16,471 nucleotides of DNA from an uncultured Beijerinckiaceae bacterium (GCA_937863205.1 CALMGA010000010.1:1952-18422); one strand, 5' to 3'; positions 1 to 8,039 are shown, numbered from the stretch's first letter. Translations and numbers: made by a program. Notes: generated from the sequence alone by a model not told the origin.

Positions 1-1
1 C

Positions 2-64
2 TGCGCCGCCTATCCCAACATCGTCGCGGCGATCAACGACGCCAAAGCGAAGATGGGAGCCTGA
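2..64 (+). CDS. 3' end of an unidentified gene (partial)
   Basis: An open frame enters the window from the left and stops at TGA 62-64. The visible residues end in CAAYPNIVAAINDAKAKMGA. Almost every codon ends in G or C, as in the genes around it, so this is probably the real tail of a gene, but twenty residues are too few to name a family. It does not resemble RecF, although the next frame (68-670) is RecF-like and starts three bases after this stop. That spacing suggests the two are co-transcribed and perhaps translationally coupled. Confidence 0.4.
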   Translation, partial: CAAYPNIVAAINDAKAKMGA

Positions 65-67
65 GGC

Positions 68-670
68 ATGCGTCCCTTCGCCTTCGACACCGCCCGCAGC
101 GTCAGCGGGGCCGTGGCCGCCGCCCGCGCCGATACGGTGGCGCGCCTCGCCGCGCGCACCGGCGCGGGCGATCGGGAAGCCGCCAAGTTCCCCGAAGCAA
201 CTGTGGCGCTGGCCGGCGACATCGAGGCTTGGTGCACGGCGATGCCGTCCCTTGAGGCCGAGGATCGCTACCGTTCCGCTCTGAAGGCCTACCGCGGCCA
301 GGATGCCGCCGCGCGCCGCACGCTGCTCGGTCCGCAGACGACCGACCTGCTGGTGCGGCACGCCGCCAAGGGGATCGCGGCGGCCTCGTGCTCCACCGGC
401 GAGCAGAAGGCCCTGCTCGTCACGCTGGTTCTCGCCCATGCACGGCTGGTGGCCGACACCACGGGGATCTCGCCGGTGATCCTCCTCGACGAGGTCGCCG
501 CGCATTTCGATGAGGTCCGCCGCGCAGCCCTGTTCGCCGACCTTGCCGCCCTGCCCAGTCAGGTCTGGATGACCGGGGCCGATGCCCAAGCTTTCGCCGC
601 CGTCGGTGGGGCCGCGCAGTGGCTTCGCGTCACGCCGGGGCGGGTCGAGACTTTGGTGAACTCAGGCTGA
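68..670 (+). pseudogene. recF: RecF C-terminal half (truncated or decayed recF)
   Basis: RecF is an SMC/ABC-type ATPase that loads RecA at gaps. It is normally about 370-380 residues, with an N-terminal Walker A, a coiled arm, then the ABC signature and Walker B. This frame has only 200 residues. It keeps the signature (CSTGEQKALL, residues 108-117), Walker B (PVILLDE, 136-142, followed by VAAHFD) and the RecF-like C-terminal MTGADAQAF stretch. The Walker A domain is absent, and the in-frame TGA at 62-64 shows it is not contiguous upstream. RecF likeness fades before about residue 14. The usually conserved GPHRxDL segment reads GPQTTDL. A GGGAG ribosome-binding site at 55-59, eight bases before the ATG, means it could still be translated. 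The neighbours are not dnaN or gyrB. The best reading is a remnant left by rearrangement. A short standalone RecF-like protein, or a frameshift beyond the left edge, remains possible. Confidence 0.7.
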
Positions 671-734
671 TGTCGGCCGGAGCCCTTCACTCTTACGCTC
701 CGTTGGCCGAGTACGCCTGTCGGCTTGATGTGCC

Positions 735-1853
735 TCAGCGAGCTGTGAAGTTCATGGGATGGCCGAGATGGTCCGGCGGAGGCGCCACGGAGCCGAGTGC
801 TCGAGCGGCTGAGGCGGCGGCACCGCTGCCGCTTACACGGGTTACCGCTCCGCTCGGCGTAACGTACCAAGAAGCACTCCCAACACCCTGCTCGGCATAG
901 CTTCTCGCCAATCCTGCCACGCGCCCGGCAATGCCTCTCTTCCAGGCGTCGAGCGAAGCGCCGGAGGCGCGCCGGTTTTCAGCATCGCGCTGATCGCGTC
1001 CGCGCGCGTCCGCGGCGCGCGAGGCAGCCGCTCGCCGCTCCGCATCGCGGCGGGCTTCGGCCTGCTGCCGCTGCTGGGCTTGGCGCTGCTGTGCCGCGGC
1101 ACGCTGGCGGGCCAGTTCCGCCTGCCGCTGCTGCTCACGCAGTTGCGCTTCCTGCTGCCTGCGGATCTCCTGCTGCCGCTTGATCGCGGCCTGCCTGGCT
1201 TGCTCCTGCCGCTGGAGTTCTTCCTGCCGTTCCACCTCCGCCCGGCGTCGCGCAAGCTCGGCTCGCTGCGCCTCGAACTGCTTCTCCGCTTCGGCGGCGG
1301 CATCGGGTTTCGCCAGTTCCGGCGGCTTGGCCTGTTCCAGCGGTGCTTCGACCTTGGGCAGCACGGGAAGGTCCGGCATGGGCTGCACCGGCACGGCGGC
1401 GGACGGGGGCGTCGGTTCGGGAGCAGGGTCGGACGGAGGCGGCGTCGAGGGCTGCGGTTTCGCCTCCGCGGGCGGGGACGGCTCGGGCTGCGCCGCGGCG
1501 GGCGGCGGCGGCATCGGCTCGGGCGACACCTCAGGGTTGACTTCGGGCGGCGGCGGAGCCGGTTCCGGCTTGGCGTTCTCCTGCGTCTCGGTCGCCTCCT
1601 GCGGGGCCGGGCCGGTCGGGGCCGCCTTCTGTTCGTCCTGCGGCGGCGTCAAGTCGACGTCGACCACCTCGCCGGGCGGCTGCTCCGGTGGCGACGGCTG
1701 CCGATAGGCCAGCAGAAAGGCGAAGCCGAGGTGCAGAACGGTTACGACGAGCGCCGCGACCAGCCACCACGCCCCGTCCCTTCGCGGCGGCTCGCGGTAG
1801 AAGACGGCATGGCTCGCGGCATGGGACGCGGGATGGGACGCGGGATGGCTCAC
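735..1853 (-). CDS. tonB: TonB-type energy transducer with TolA-like helical region
   Basis: Couples the proton motive force harvested by ExbB/ExbD to TonB-dependent outer-membrane receptors. The protein has 372 residues. The order is a His-rich cytoplasmic start (four SHxx units, residues 2-16); one membrane helix at about 29-50 with a His at 41, recalling the functional His in the TonB anchor; a Pro/Glu-rich rigid spacer at about 53-185; a long Arg/Gln/Glu/Ala-rich helical stretch at about 186-300, typical of TolA domain II; and a TonB-like C-terminal domain from about 303 (SLDAWKRGIAGRVAGLARSY ... ending PMNFTAR). The start is GTG at 1853, inside a GTGA overlap with the exbD stop, so translation is coupled to exbD. 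The C-terminal domain is divergent and short, and a TolA label is conceivable, but the exbB-exbD linkage and the Pro-rich spacer favour TonB. No pal, tolB or tolQ lies beside it. Confidence 0.85.
   Translation of the reverse strand: MSHPASHPASHAASHAVFYREPPRRDGAWWLVAALVVTVLHLGFAFLLAYRQPSPPEQPPGEVVDVDLTPPQDEQKAAPTGPAPQEATETQENAKPEPAPPPPEVNPEVSPEPMPPPPAAAQPEPSPPAEAKPQPSTPPPSDPAPEPTPPSAAVPVQPMPDLPVLPKVEAPLEQAKPPELAKPDAAAEAEKQFEAQRAELARRRAEVERQEELQRQEQARQAAIKRQQEIRRQQEAQLREQQRQAELARQRAAAQQRQAQQRQQAEARRDAERRAAASRAADARGRDQRDAENRRASGASLDAWKRGIAGRVAGLARSYAEQGVGSASWYVTPSGAVTRVSGSGAAASAARALGSVAPPPDHLGHPMNFTAR
1806..1850 (-). repeat. 12-bp tandem repeat coding SHPA/SHAA units
   Basis: Directly after the tonB GTG start, the minus strand repeats a 12-base unit (TCCCATCCCGCG and close variants) about four times, giving SHPA-SHPA-SHAA-SHAV. 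Being in frame and a multiple of three, copy-number changes would lengthen or shorten the cytoplasmic tail without breaking the frame. The first two units are nearly identical and the later ones have diverged. Confidence 0.7.
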
Positions 1854-2332
1854 GGGGCGGACGGCCGCGCGCTGGCGGGTGCCGCGTCCACTGGCGAGCC
1901 CGCATCGTGCTTGCCCCCGGCATCCAGCGCCACGAGGCCGATCTTGAGGTAGCCGTCGCCGCGAAGCAGGTTCATCAATTCCATCACGTCGCCGTAGCTC
2001 GTCGCCTTGTCCGCGCGCACGAAGATGCGCTTGTCCTTGTCGCCAGCCGTGGCGCCGTCCAGAGCGCCGGCGAGCGCGTCGCGGGTTACCGCGTCGTCGC
2101 CCAGCGCCACCGTGCGGTCGGCCTTCAGCGTCACGAACACCGGCTTGTCCGGGCGCGGCACGGGCGTCGCCGTGGACGCCGGCAGGTCGACGCTGACGTC
2201 GACGGTGGACAGCGGCGCCGCCACCATGAAGATGATCAGCAGAACGAGGATGACGTCGATGAAGGGCGTCACGTTGATCTCGTGGGCGACCTCAAGCTCG
2301 TCGCTGTCGCCCGTGGAAAGCTTGCTGGCCAA
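1850..2332 (-). CDS. exbD: ExbD, biopolymer transport protein
   Basis: ExbD is the single-span subunit of the ExbB-ExbD proton channel that drives TonB. The 160-residue protein has a short cytoplasmic start, a membrane helix from about residue 24 to 40, and a periplasmic domain. The motif INVTPFIDVILVLLIIFMV carries the essential Asp (D26) of the proton pathway. The start is an uncommon TTG at 2330-2332, supported by AGGAG eight bases upstream and by the right N-terminal length for the family. The last ~20 residues after LVALDAGGK are Ala/Pro/Ser-rich and look like a tail. The gene lies 95 bases after exbB and overlaps tonB by four bases, so the three form one minus-strand operon. Confidence 0.95.
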   Translation of the reverse strand: MASKLSTGDSDELEVAHEINVTPFIDVILVLLIIFMVAAPLSTVDVSVDLPASTATPVPRPDKPVFVTLKADRTVALGDDAVTRDALAGALDGATAGDKDKRIFVRADKATSYGDVMELMNLLRGDGYLKIGLVALDAGGKHDAGSPVDAAPASARPSAP

Positions 2333-2427
2333 GGTGGCGGCTCCTCAACGCATTATTTTCGCACTTCGCCCGAGCGCATGCCGGCTCGGCGACGGGAATC
2401 TCAACAATAACTCGGTTGACCGCCGGC

Positions 2428-3471
2428 CTATTCGGCCGCGGCTTGGCGCCCGACGTTGGCGACGGGCGTCACGTCGCGGTCGAGGTCACGCGACAGCAGC
2501 CGCAGCACTTCGGCCGAATTGTCGCCCAGGATCTGCCGGTAGCCGGTGATGCCGCGGGCGAACAGGTTGAAGATCACGACTGCGGGAATGGCGGCAACGA
2601 GGCCGGTCGCGGTGGCGAGCAGGGCCTCGGCGATGCCCGGTGCCACAACCGCCAGATTCGTGGTGTTGGTCCGGGAAATGCCGATGAAGCTGTTCATGAT
2701 GCCCCACACGGTGCCGAACAGACCGACGAAGGGCGAAACCGACCCGATGGTGGCGAGCAGCCCCGTGCCGCGTCCCATCGCCCGCCCGGCCCGCGCCTCG
2801 ATGCGTCCGAGCAGCGCCGCCGCCCGCTCCTTGACCCCTTCGGCCGGCAGGCCGCGCGAGCGATCCGCCTCCGACAAAGCAGCATCCACCAGTCGCACGG
2901 CGGGCGCGCCGCGCTTGCGCAGCCTGGCGGCGGCCTCGCGCAGCGTGTCGGCCTCGGCGACAACCGCCAGGGTGCGGCGTGCAGAGCCGCGGGCACCGAT
3001 CAACTCCAGAGTCTTGACGAGAAGAATGGTCCATGTCGCCAGCGAGGCGAAGGCGAGAAGCACCATCACCGCCTTCACGACGATGTCGGCATGGTCGAAC
3101 ATGCCGTAGGGCGACAGGTCGTGCGGGATCAGTGCCGAGCCCGTGCCGGGCGTCGCGAGAGGTTGGGGAGACGCCGCCGAAGGCGTTGCCGGCGCTGCGG
3201 CAGGAGCTGCTCCTGAAGACGGCGCGGGGGCAGGGGGTGGCGCAGGCGCGGCGGCGGGAGCCGATGCGGGCGCGGATTTCGCCGTCGAAGAAGCGGCTGG
3301 CGCGGCCGTGCCGCCCGGCCCCGGTTCGGCGTGCACCGTACCGACGCAAAGAAGCGCGGCAGGAATGGCCAGAACCAGAAGCCGCCGTAGATCGGGAACT
3401 TTCGGCAAGGAACCCGCGCTGACCACAGAGTACTGGGCCAGTGCTTGGCGGCGGGAGGCAAATAACGGCAT
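2428..3471 (-). CDS. exbB: ExbB, TonB-system proton channel subunit
   Basis: ExbB is a three-helix membrane protein of the MotA/TolQ/ExbB family that forms the pentameric scaffold of the TonB motor. From ATG 3471 it has 347 residues: a signal-like segment ([20 protein letters not shown], ending near residue 48), an Ala/Pro-rich periplasmic stretch at about 49-118, the first membrane helix at about 130-153, a cytoplasmic helical region, and the last two helices around [20 protein letters not shown] and [20 protein letters not shown], the family hallmark. The start is uncertain: ATG 3471 has a weak GTGGGA upstream, and ATG 3495 has AAGGGCGG a little close. Both leave the signal segment intact. 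The long extension is usual for rhizobial ExbB. I see no clear Fur, RirA or Irr site upstream. Confidence 0.93.
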   Translation of the reverse strand: MPLFASRRQALAQYSVVSAGSLPKVPDLRRLLVLAIPAALLCVGTVHAEPGPGGTAAPAASSTAKSAPASAPAAAPAPPPAPAPSSGAAPAAAPATPSAASPQPLATPGTGSALIPHDLSPYGMFDHADIVVKAVMVLLAFASLATWTILLVKTLELIGARGSARRTLAVVAEADTLREAAARLRKRGAPAVRLVDAALSEADRSRGLPAEGVKERAAALLGRIEARAGRAMGRGTGLLATIGSVSPFVGLFGTVWGIMNSFIGISRTNTTNLAVVAPGIAEALLATATGLVAAIPAVVIFNLFARGITGYRQILGDNSAEVLRLLSRDLDRDVTPVANVGRQAAAE

Positions 3472-3571
3472 CCGTGATCCCACGTGTATCTGCATGTCCG
3501 CCCTTATGGGCAGCATGCAGGCCGCAGGCAAGATTAGCCGACGACGAAAGCTGAACGCCGCGAGGGCGCGA

Positions 3572-4681
3572 TCAGTTTCGCGACACGATGCGGGCGAGCA
3601 GCTTGGAGGTGTAGTCCACCATCGGTACGATGCGCGCGTAGTTCAGCCTGGTCGGCCCGATCACGCCGAGCACACCGACGATACGCTGCTGTCCATCCCG
3701 GAAGGGCGCGGCGATGGTGGACGAGCCCGACAACGAGAACAGCTTGTTCTCCGAACCGATGAAGATGCGCACGCCTTCTCCGCTTTCGGCGCGGTTGAGG
3801 ATGTCGATGACGTCCTTCTTGGTTTCCAGATCGGCGAACAGCAGGCGGATGCGCTCCAGGTCCTCGGCCGCCTTCAGGTCGCTGAGCAGGTTGGCTTGGC
3901 CGCGCACGATGAGCTGCGCCTGCCCCCGCCCTTCCGCCCAGGACGCGAGGCCCGCTTCGACCAGCCTGGCCGTGAGGTCGCCAAGCTCCTTCTCCGCCGC
4001 CGCACGGGCCGCCTCGACATCGAACTTGAGTTCCATCAGGGTGCGCCCGCGTATGCGCGCGTTGAGGTAATTGGCCGCCTCCACCAGCGCCGAAGCCGGC
4101 AGGTCGGGGGCGATCGGAACCACCCGGTTCTCAACGCCGCCGTCCTCGCCCACCAGCACCGCAAGCGCCCGTTCGCGGTCGAGGCGAATGAACTCGATCT
4201 GCTTGAGGCGCACGTTGTCCTTGGTGGTGACCACGATGCCGGCGCCGCGCGACATGCCCGAGAGAAGGGTCGTGACCTCCGTCAGCACCGTCTCGAAGCT
4301 GCGGTCAGGCCCCATCCTGTCGTGACAGGCGCCGATCTGCATCTCGATGCGACGGCGCTCATCCTCGTCGATGTCGCCGATCTCCAGCAGCGCGTCGACG
4401 AAAAAACGCAGCCCTGTTTCCGTGGGCAGGCGGCCGGCGGAGGTGTGCGGCGCGAAGATCAGGCCGATCTCCTCCAGCGCCTGCATCACGTTGCGCACCG
4501 AGGCCGGCGACAGCGGCGTGTTGAGCAGCCGCGACAGGTTGCGCGAGCCGACCGGCTCGCCGGTGGCGAGATAGCCCTCGACGATGCGGCGGAAGATTTC
4601 CAGGGATCGCTGGTTCAGGCTGCGCAGCGACCTTGCATCCCCGAGCGCCTCATGGGTGCTTCCGTCAAGCGCTGATGTCAT
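3572..4681 (-). CDS. hrcA: HrcA, heat-shock transcriptional repressor
   Basis: HrcA represses groESL and sometimes dnaK operons by binding the CIRCE inverted repeat, and is itself stabilised by GroEL. The 369-residue product starts with the winged-helix region (about residues 22-95: [70 protein letters not shown]). The GAF-like and dimerisation regions follow, ending [10 protein letters not shown] as is typical. The length agrees with the family (about 350-370). The start ATG 4679-4681 has no good Shine-Dalgarno. In many relatives hrcA sits with rph and grpE; here the downstream gene is exbB and the upstream divergent gene is trpS. I found no CIRCE element (TTAGCACTC-N9-GAGTGCTAA) in the upstream region, so self-repression through CIRCE is not supported here. 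Confidence 0.96.
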   Translation of the reverse strand: MTSALDGSTHEALGDARSLRSLNQRSLEIFRRIVEGYLATGEPVGSRNLSRLLNTPLSPASVRNVMQALEEIGLIFAPHTSAGRLPTETGLRFFVDALLEIGDIDEDERRRIEMQIGACHDRMGPDRSFETVLTEVTTLLSGMSRGAGIVVTTKDNVRLKQIEFIRLDRERALAVLVGEDGGVENRVVPIAPDLPASALVEAANYLNARIRGRTLMELKFDVEAARAAAEKELGDLTARLVEAGLASWAEGRGQAQLIVRGQANLLSDLKAAEDLERIRLLFADLETKKDVIDILNRAESGEGVRIFIGSENKLFSLSGSSTIAAPFRDGQQRIVGVLGVIGPTRLNYARIVPMVDYTSKLLARIVSRN

Positions 4682-4692
4682 GAAACGATCAT

Positions 4693-4810
4693 GGTTGCGT
4701 CAACCGGCACATGCAAGCGCGGGACCGGCCAATCGCTCGGTTGTTCAAATGCGGAAGCGGTGGAAATGCGCAGCTGGCCGGTTCCGCCCGGTCGCGGGCA
4801 ACAGGTTGCC
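4693..4810. promoter_or_regulatory. hrcA-trpS divergent control region with palindromes
   Basis: The 198-base gap between hrcA and trpS (4682-4879) must hold both promoters. Three inverted repeats are visible. GGTTG-CGT-CAACC lies at 4693-4705, near the hrcA start. A 10-of-11 matched pair lies at 4721-4731 (GGGACCGGCCA) and 4775-4785 (TGGCCGGTTCC). GGCAAC-AG-GTTGCC, perfect, lies at 4797-4810, about 70 bases before trpS. They could be operators or leader hairpins. No convincing -35/-10 pair and no T-box-like leader is evident. Short palindromes are frequent in GC-rich DNA, so confidence is low. Confidence 0.3.
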
Positions 4811-4879
4811 AGCTGTACGTGAGCGCGCAATAAGCGGGCCTTTCCCGGTCCATGCCTCCCCCATGACAGCCTTTCCGCG

Positions 4880-5956
4880 ATGACGTCCTCCCCCAGCCGC
4901 GTGTTCTCCGGCGTGCAGCCGACCGGCAACCTGCACCTTGGCAACTACCTCGGCGCGATCGCCCGCTTCGTGGACCTGCAGGCGAGCCACGATTGCGTGT
5001 TCTGCGTCGTCGACCTCCACGCCATCACCGTGCCGCAGGACCCGGCCGAACTGACCCGCTGCATCCGCGAGGTGACGGCTGCCTACATCGCCGCCGGCAT
5101 CGATGCCCGGCGCCACATCGTCTTCAACCAGAGCCAAGTCGCCGAGCACGCCGAACTCGCCTGGGTGCTGAACTGCGTCGCCCGCATCGGCTGGCTGAAC
5201 CGGATGACGCAGTTCAAGGAGAAGGCCGGCAAGGACCGCGAACAGGCGTCCATCGGGCTCTACGCCTATCCCGTGCTGATGGCGGCCGACATTCTCGCCT
5301 ATCGGGCAACCCACGTGCCGGTGGGCGAGGACCAGAAGCAGCACATCGAACTGGCCCGCGACATCGCGGGAAAGTTCAACGGCGACTTCGCCGACAGCAT
5401 CGCCGCGCAGGGGCACCCGCTCGGACTCGACGGCATGCCGAGCTTCTTTCCGCTACCCGAGCCGATCATCCAGGGTCCGGCGACGCGGGTGATGAGCCTG
5501 CGCGACGGCTCGAAGAAGATGTCGAAGTCCGACCCGTCGGACAATTCGCGCATCAACCTGACGGACGATGCCGACGCCATCGCCGCCAAGATCCGCAAGG
5601 CGAAGACCGACCCCGACCCGCTGCCCTCCGAGATGTCCGGGCTCACCGGGCGCCCGGAGGCCGACAACCTCGTCGGCATCTTCGCCGCGCTCAACGGGCA
5701 GACCAAGGAAGCGGTGCTCGCCGACTACGGCAACGCCAACTTCTCGACCTTCAAGAGCGCGCTGGCCGAGCGCGCCGTGGCCTCGCTGGGGCCGATCGGC
5801 GCGGAGATGGGCCGGCTGGTCAAGGATCCCGCCGCGATCGACGCCATTCTCGCGGATGGCGCCGCGCGGGCGCGGGCGATCGCGCGCGACACGATGGACG
5901 GCGTCAAGGACATCGTCGGTCTCGTTCGCGCGGGCGCCATCGGGCGGGGGCGCTGA
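4880..5956 (+). CDS. trpS: Tryptophanyl-tRNA synthetase
   Basis: Charges tRNA-Trp with tryptophan using ATP, in the cytoplasm. This is a class I synthetase of 358 residues, a little longer than the 330-350 common in bacteria. The HIGH-equivalent HLGN sits at residues 19-22 within [18 protein letters not shown]. The tryptophan-pocket region includes [12 protein letters not shown] and [18 protein letters not shown]. The KMSKS loop is at 213-217 ([13 protein letters not shown]). The ATG at 4880 gives the expected N-terminus ([11 protein letters not shown]) although no Shine-Dalgarno is obvious. Relatives often have murJ immediately upstream; here the upstream neighbour is the divergent hrcA. bdcA follows after 55 bases with its own ribosome-binding site. 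Confidence 0.97.
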   Translation: MTSSPSRVFSGVQPTGNLHLGNYLGAIARFVDLQASHDCVFCVVDLHAITVPQDPAELTRCIREVTAAYIAAGIDARRHIVFNQSQVAEHAELAWVLNCVARIGWLNRMTQFKEKAGKDREQASIGLYAYPVLMAADILAYRATHVPVGEDQKQHIELARDIAGKFNGDFADSIAAQGHPLGLDGMPSFFPLPEPIIQGPATRVMSLRDGSKKMSKSDPSDNSRINLTDDADAIAAKIRKAKTDPDPLPSEMSGLTGRPEADNLVGIFAALNGQTKEAVLADYGNANFSTFKSALAERAVASLGPIGAEMGRLVKDPAAIDAILADGAARARAIARDTMDGVKDIVGLVRAGAIGRGR

Positions 5957-6011
5957 CCGCCGCCCGCCGACGCGGACGGCAGCACGGTCGAACGGTGAAG
6001 GGAGACGAGTG

Positions 6012-6725
6012 ATGACGGACTTTTCAGGCAAGGCCATCCTGGTTCTCGGCGGGAGCCGCGGCATCGGCGCCGCCATCGTCCGACGGTTCGCCGCCGACGG
6101 CGGTTCGGTGGCATTCACCTATGCCGGCTCGAAGGAGGCCGCCGAGGCTTTGCAGGGCGAAGCCGGCGCGACGGCGCTGCGCGTCGACAGCGCGGACCGC
6201 GTGGCGCTCTCCACCGTCATCGCCGACCGGGGCCCGCTCGACGTGCTGGTGATCAACGCCGGCCTGTTCGTCGGCGGCGATCCCCTCCGGCTCGACCCGG
6301 CCGACATCGATCGCCTGATCGATGTCAACATCCGCGCGCCCTACCATGCCGCCGTCGAAGGCGCGCGACGCATGCAGGAGGGCGGCCGCATCATCCTGAT
6401 CGGATCCACCAACGGCGACCGCACGCCGTTTCCCGGCGCCGCGGCCTACGGCATGAGCAAATCCGCCCTGCAGGGCTTGACGCGGGGGCTGGCGCGCGAC
6501 TTCGGTCCGCGAGGGATCACCGTCAACGTCGTGCAACCGGGACCGACGGACACCGAGATGAACCCGTCCGACGGGCCGATGCGCGACACCATGCACTCGT
6601 TCATGGCGATCAAGCGGCACGCAAGCGGTACGGAGATCGCCGGCCTCGTGGCCTTCCTCGCCGGGCCGGAGGCCGCCATCGTCACCGGGGCGATGCACAC
6701 GATCGACGGCGGCTTCGCCGCTTGA
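6012..6725 (+). CDS. bdcA: BdcA-like short-chain dehydrogenase (c-di-GMP binding family)
   Basis: A classical short-chain dehydrogenase/reductase of 237 residues. The cofactor motif is GGSRGIG at 13-19 and NAG at 82-84; the catalytic set is S132, Y146 and K150 (YGMSK). As I remember the E. coli BdcA sequence, it has the same length and long shared stretches: GGSRGIGAAIVRRF, FTYAGSK, ARDFGPRGIT, NVVQPGP and VTGAMHTIDG. Glu50, the site of the published E50Q biofilm-dispersal variant, is conserved. E. coli BdcA binds cyclic di-GMP and promotes biofilm dispersal; whether it also has a redox substrate is unclear. GGAG lies just upstream of ATG 6012. The E. coli TetR-type partner gene bdcR is not next to it here. 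The stop is seven bases from the stop of the convergent MRJP-like gene. Confidence 0.88.
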   Translation: MTDFSGKAILVLGGSRGIGAAIVRRFAADGGSVAFTYAGSKEAAEALQGEAGATALRVDSADRVALSTVIADRGPLDVLVINAGLFVGGDPLRLDPADIDRLIDVNIRAPYHAAVEGARRMQEGGRIILIGSTNGDRTPFPGAAAYGMSKSALQGLTRGLARDFGPRGITVNVVQPGPTDTEMNPSDGPMRDTMHSFMAIKRHASGTEIAGLVAFLAGPEAAIVTGAMHTIDGGFAA

Positions 6726-6732
6726 GCGGCGT

Positions 6733-7887
6733 CTATCTGCCCGCCGGCTTGAAGCTCCACAGCTCCGTCGGCAGGGTGATCGGCGCGCCGGGCTTGAAGT
6801 ACGCCGAATCCTGGATGTGCGACGTGGTGAGGTAGAGCGTGCCGTCGGGCGCCTCGCTGAAGGTGTCGGGCCAGCGCAGCCGCGCGTCCTTGAGCAGCAC
6901 GGTTGGCGTCGCGTCCCGGTCGGCGAGGTCGCGCACCCGCACCGAATCATCCTGCGGGCTGGTCACATACATCTTGCCGTCGGCGCGGCGGATGATGAGG
7001 CCGTCGGCCGGGTCGTTGTCGCCCACCGCGACGACCTTGCCGGAGATGCTGTGGTCGGTCAGCGCTTCCGGCAGCACGGCCGTGGTGAAGCCGCCGGCGA
7101 TGGCATCGGTCGGAACGGAATACAGCGTTTTGCCCTTGATCGCCTGCCAGTACAGCGTCTTGCCGTCGGGCGAAAGCGCGATGCCGTCGGCGGTGAAGTC
7201 GACGCCGCGCCCATCCGGGCGGCGCAGCGGCTTGCCGTCGTAGGTCACGGTGACGTTGGGATCGGCCGCCGTCTGCGGATAGCCGTCGAGCACCCGGCGC
7301 GAGCGACCGCTGCCCATGTCGACGACGACCAGCGCCCCTTTGGCACCGCTGTCGGTGAGATAGGCTGTCTTGTCGTCGGGCGAGAAGCGGATGTCGTTGA
7401 GGTAGGATCCCTGCGGCGCCACCGCGTCATCAAAGCGAACGACCCGCACCACCTGATTGGTCTTGGTGTCGATCTCGACCAGCTTGGCCCCGCCCGGCAC
7501 GAGCGCCGCCATCGCCGGGGCGCCGGCATCGAGCACCCAAAGATTGCCGGCGTGGTCGCTTTCCACCGTCTGCACGCAGACGAAATGATCCTTCGCCTCG
7601 ACCTTGTCCTTCAGCGCGTTGCGCCAGCCGTTCCACTCCGCGTTGGGGTAGGGCACCGGCTTGCCGTCCTTGAGTTCGGCGACCGACACCGGTGCATCCT
7701 CGCTCCAGCGGGGAAAGCTGACGAAGATGCGCCCGTCGCGGCCGATGGAGATGCCCGTCGCCTGATGCTCGAAGGCAGCGACCTTGGTCAAGGCCGGCGG
7801 GGATTGCGCCGCCGCCGGACCGGCGAGGGTCATCGCGGCAGCGCAGGTGGCCAACCGTGCCCGACGCGAACGAATGATTGCAAGCAT
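6733..7887 (-). CDS. Secreted MRJP/Yellow-family beta-propeller protein
   Basis: A 384-residue exported protein. The start ATG 7885-7887 gives a clear signal peptide (MLAIIRSRRARLATCAAAMTLAGPAAA, cleavage near residue 27). The mature part has the repeated propeller strands and motifs of the major royal jelly/Yellow family, related to SMP-30 lactonases: GRIFVSFPRWSED, GNLWVLDAG, GSYLNDIRFSPDDKTAYLTDSG, GALVVVD, DGIALSPDGKTLYW and PDGTLYLTTSHI. Bacterial members are common but their reaction is not established; a lactonase-like or binding role in the periplasm is inference. The reading frame stays open upstream to 8136, but the extra residues are not signal-like. The gene is convergent with bdcA, with seven bases between, and divergent from the small membrane-protein gene at 8130. 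Confidence 0.87.
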   Translation of the reverse strand: MLAIIRSRRARLATCAAAMTLAGPAAAQSPPALTKVAAFEHQATGISIGRDGRIFVSFPRWSEDAPVSVAELKDGKPVPYPNAEWNGWRNALKDKVEAKDHFVCVQTVESDHAGNLWVLDAGAPAMAALVPGGAKLVEIDTKTNQVVRVVRFDDAVAPQGSYLNDIRFSPDDKTAYLTDSGAKGALVVVDMGSGRSRRVLDGYPQTAADPNVTVTYDGKPLRRPDGRGVDFTADGIALSPDGKTLYWQAIKGKTLYSVPTDAIAGGFTTAVLPEALTDHSISGKVVAVGDNDPADGLIIRRADGKMYVTSPQDDSVRVRDLADRDATPTVLLKDARLRWPDTFSEAPDGTLYLTTSHIQDSAYFKPGAPITLPTELWSFKPAGR

Positions 7888-8020
7888 GGCGGCTGTTCCG
7901 CTCCGAATGAGATTGTCTGAAGGCGACCCGCAGGCGATGGAAGCGCTCAGGCGTGCGAGCCGGAAACGTCGGATCCCGCGAGATCGTGCTCCAAGCACCG
8001 CCTCACCGGAGAGTTCCCTG

Positions 8021-8039
8021 GCGGACGGCGGTAGTCCGC
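8021..8039. promoter_or_regulatory. Inverted repeat in the divergent 7888-8129 spacer
   Basis: A perfect GCGGAC-7-GTCCGC hairpin lies roughly mid-way in the 242-base spacer between the MRJP-like gene (minus) and the small membrane protein gene (plus). The AATTTACC that follows is the most AT-rich spot in the spacer. It may be an operator serving either divergent promoter. I could not place a promoter confidently. Confidence 0.25.

Noticed and set aside
1080..1952. Long plus-strand open frames opposite tonB (e.g. 1080-1952, 1180-1707)
   Set aside because: They are antisense to a well-supported tonB and consist of low-complexity Arg, Gly, Leu or Ser runs mirrored from its Pro/Gln-rich codons; no family resemblance.
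2370..2389. CCGAGC...GCTCGG hairpin in the exbB-exbD gap
   Set aside because: A six-base stem in GC-rich DNA inside an operon; could be a processing site but is expected by chance.
3143..4675. A 510-residue plus-strand frame across exbB and hrcA
   Set aside because: Antisense shadow created by high GC at third positions; the opposite strand encodes clear HrcA and ExbB.
4682..4879. Search for a CIRCE element and for a T-box or trp attenuator
   Set aside because: No TTAGCACTC/GAGTGCTAA pair, no run of Trp codons and no T-box sequence is visible.
6817..7920. A 367-residue plus-strand frame opposite the MRJP-like gene
   Set aside because: Antisense shadow, His/Arg/Gly-rich, no motifs; the minus strand has a signal peptide and propeller motifs.
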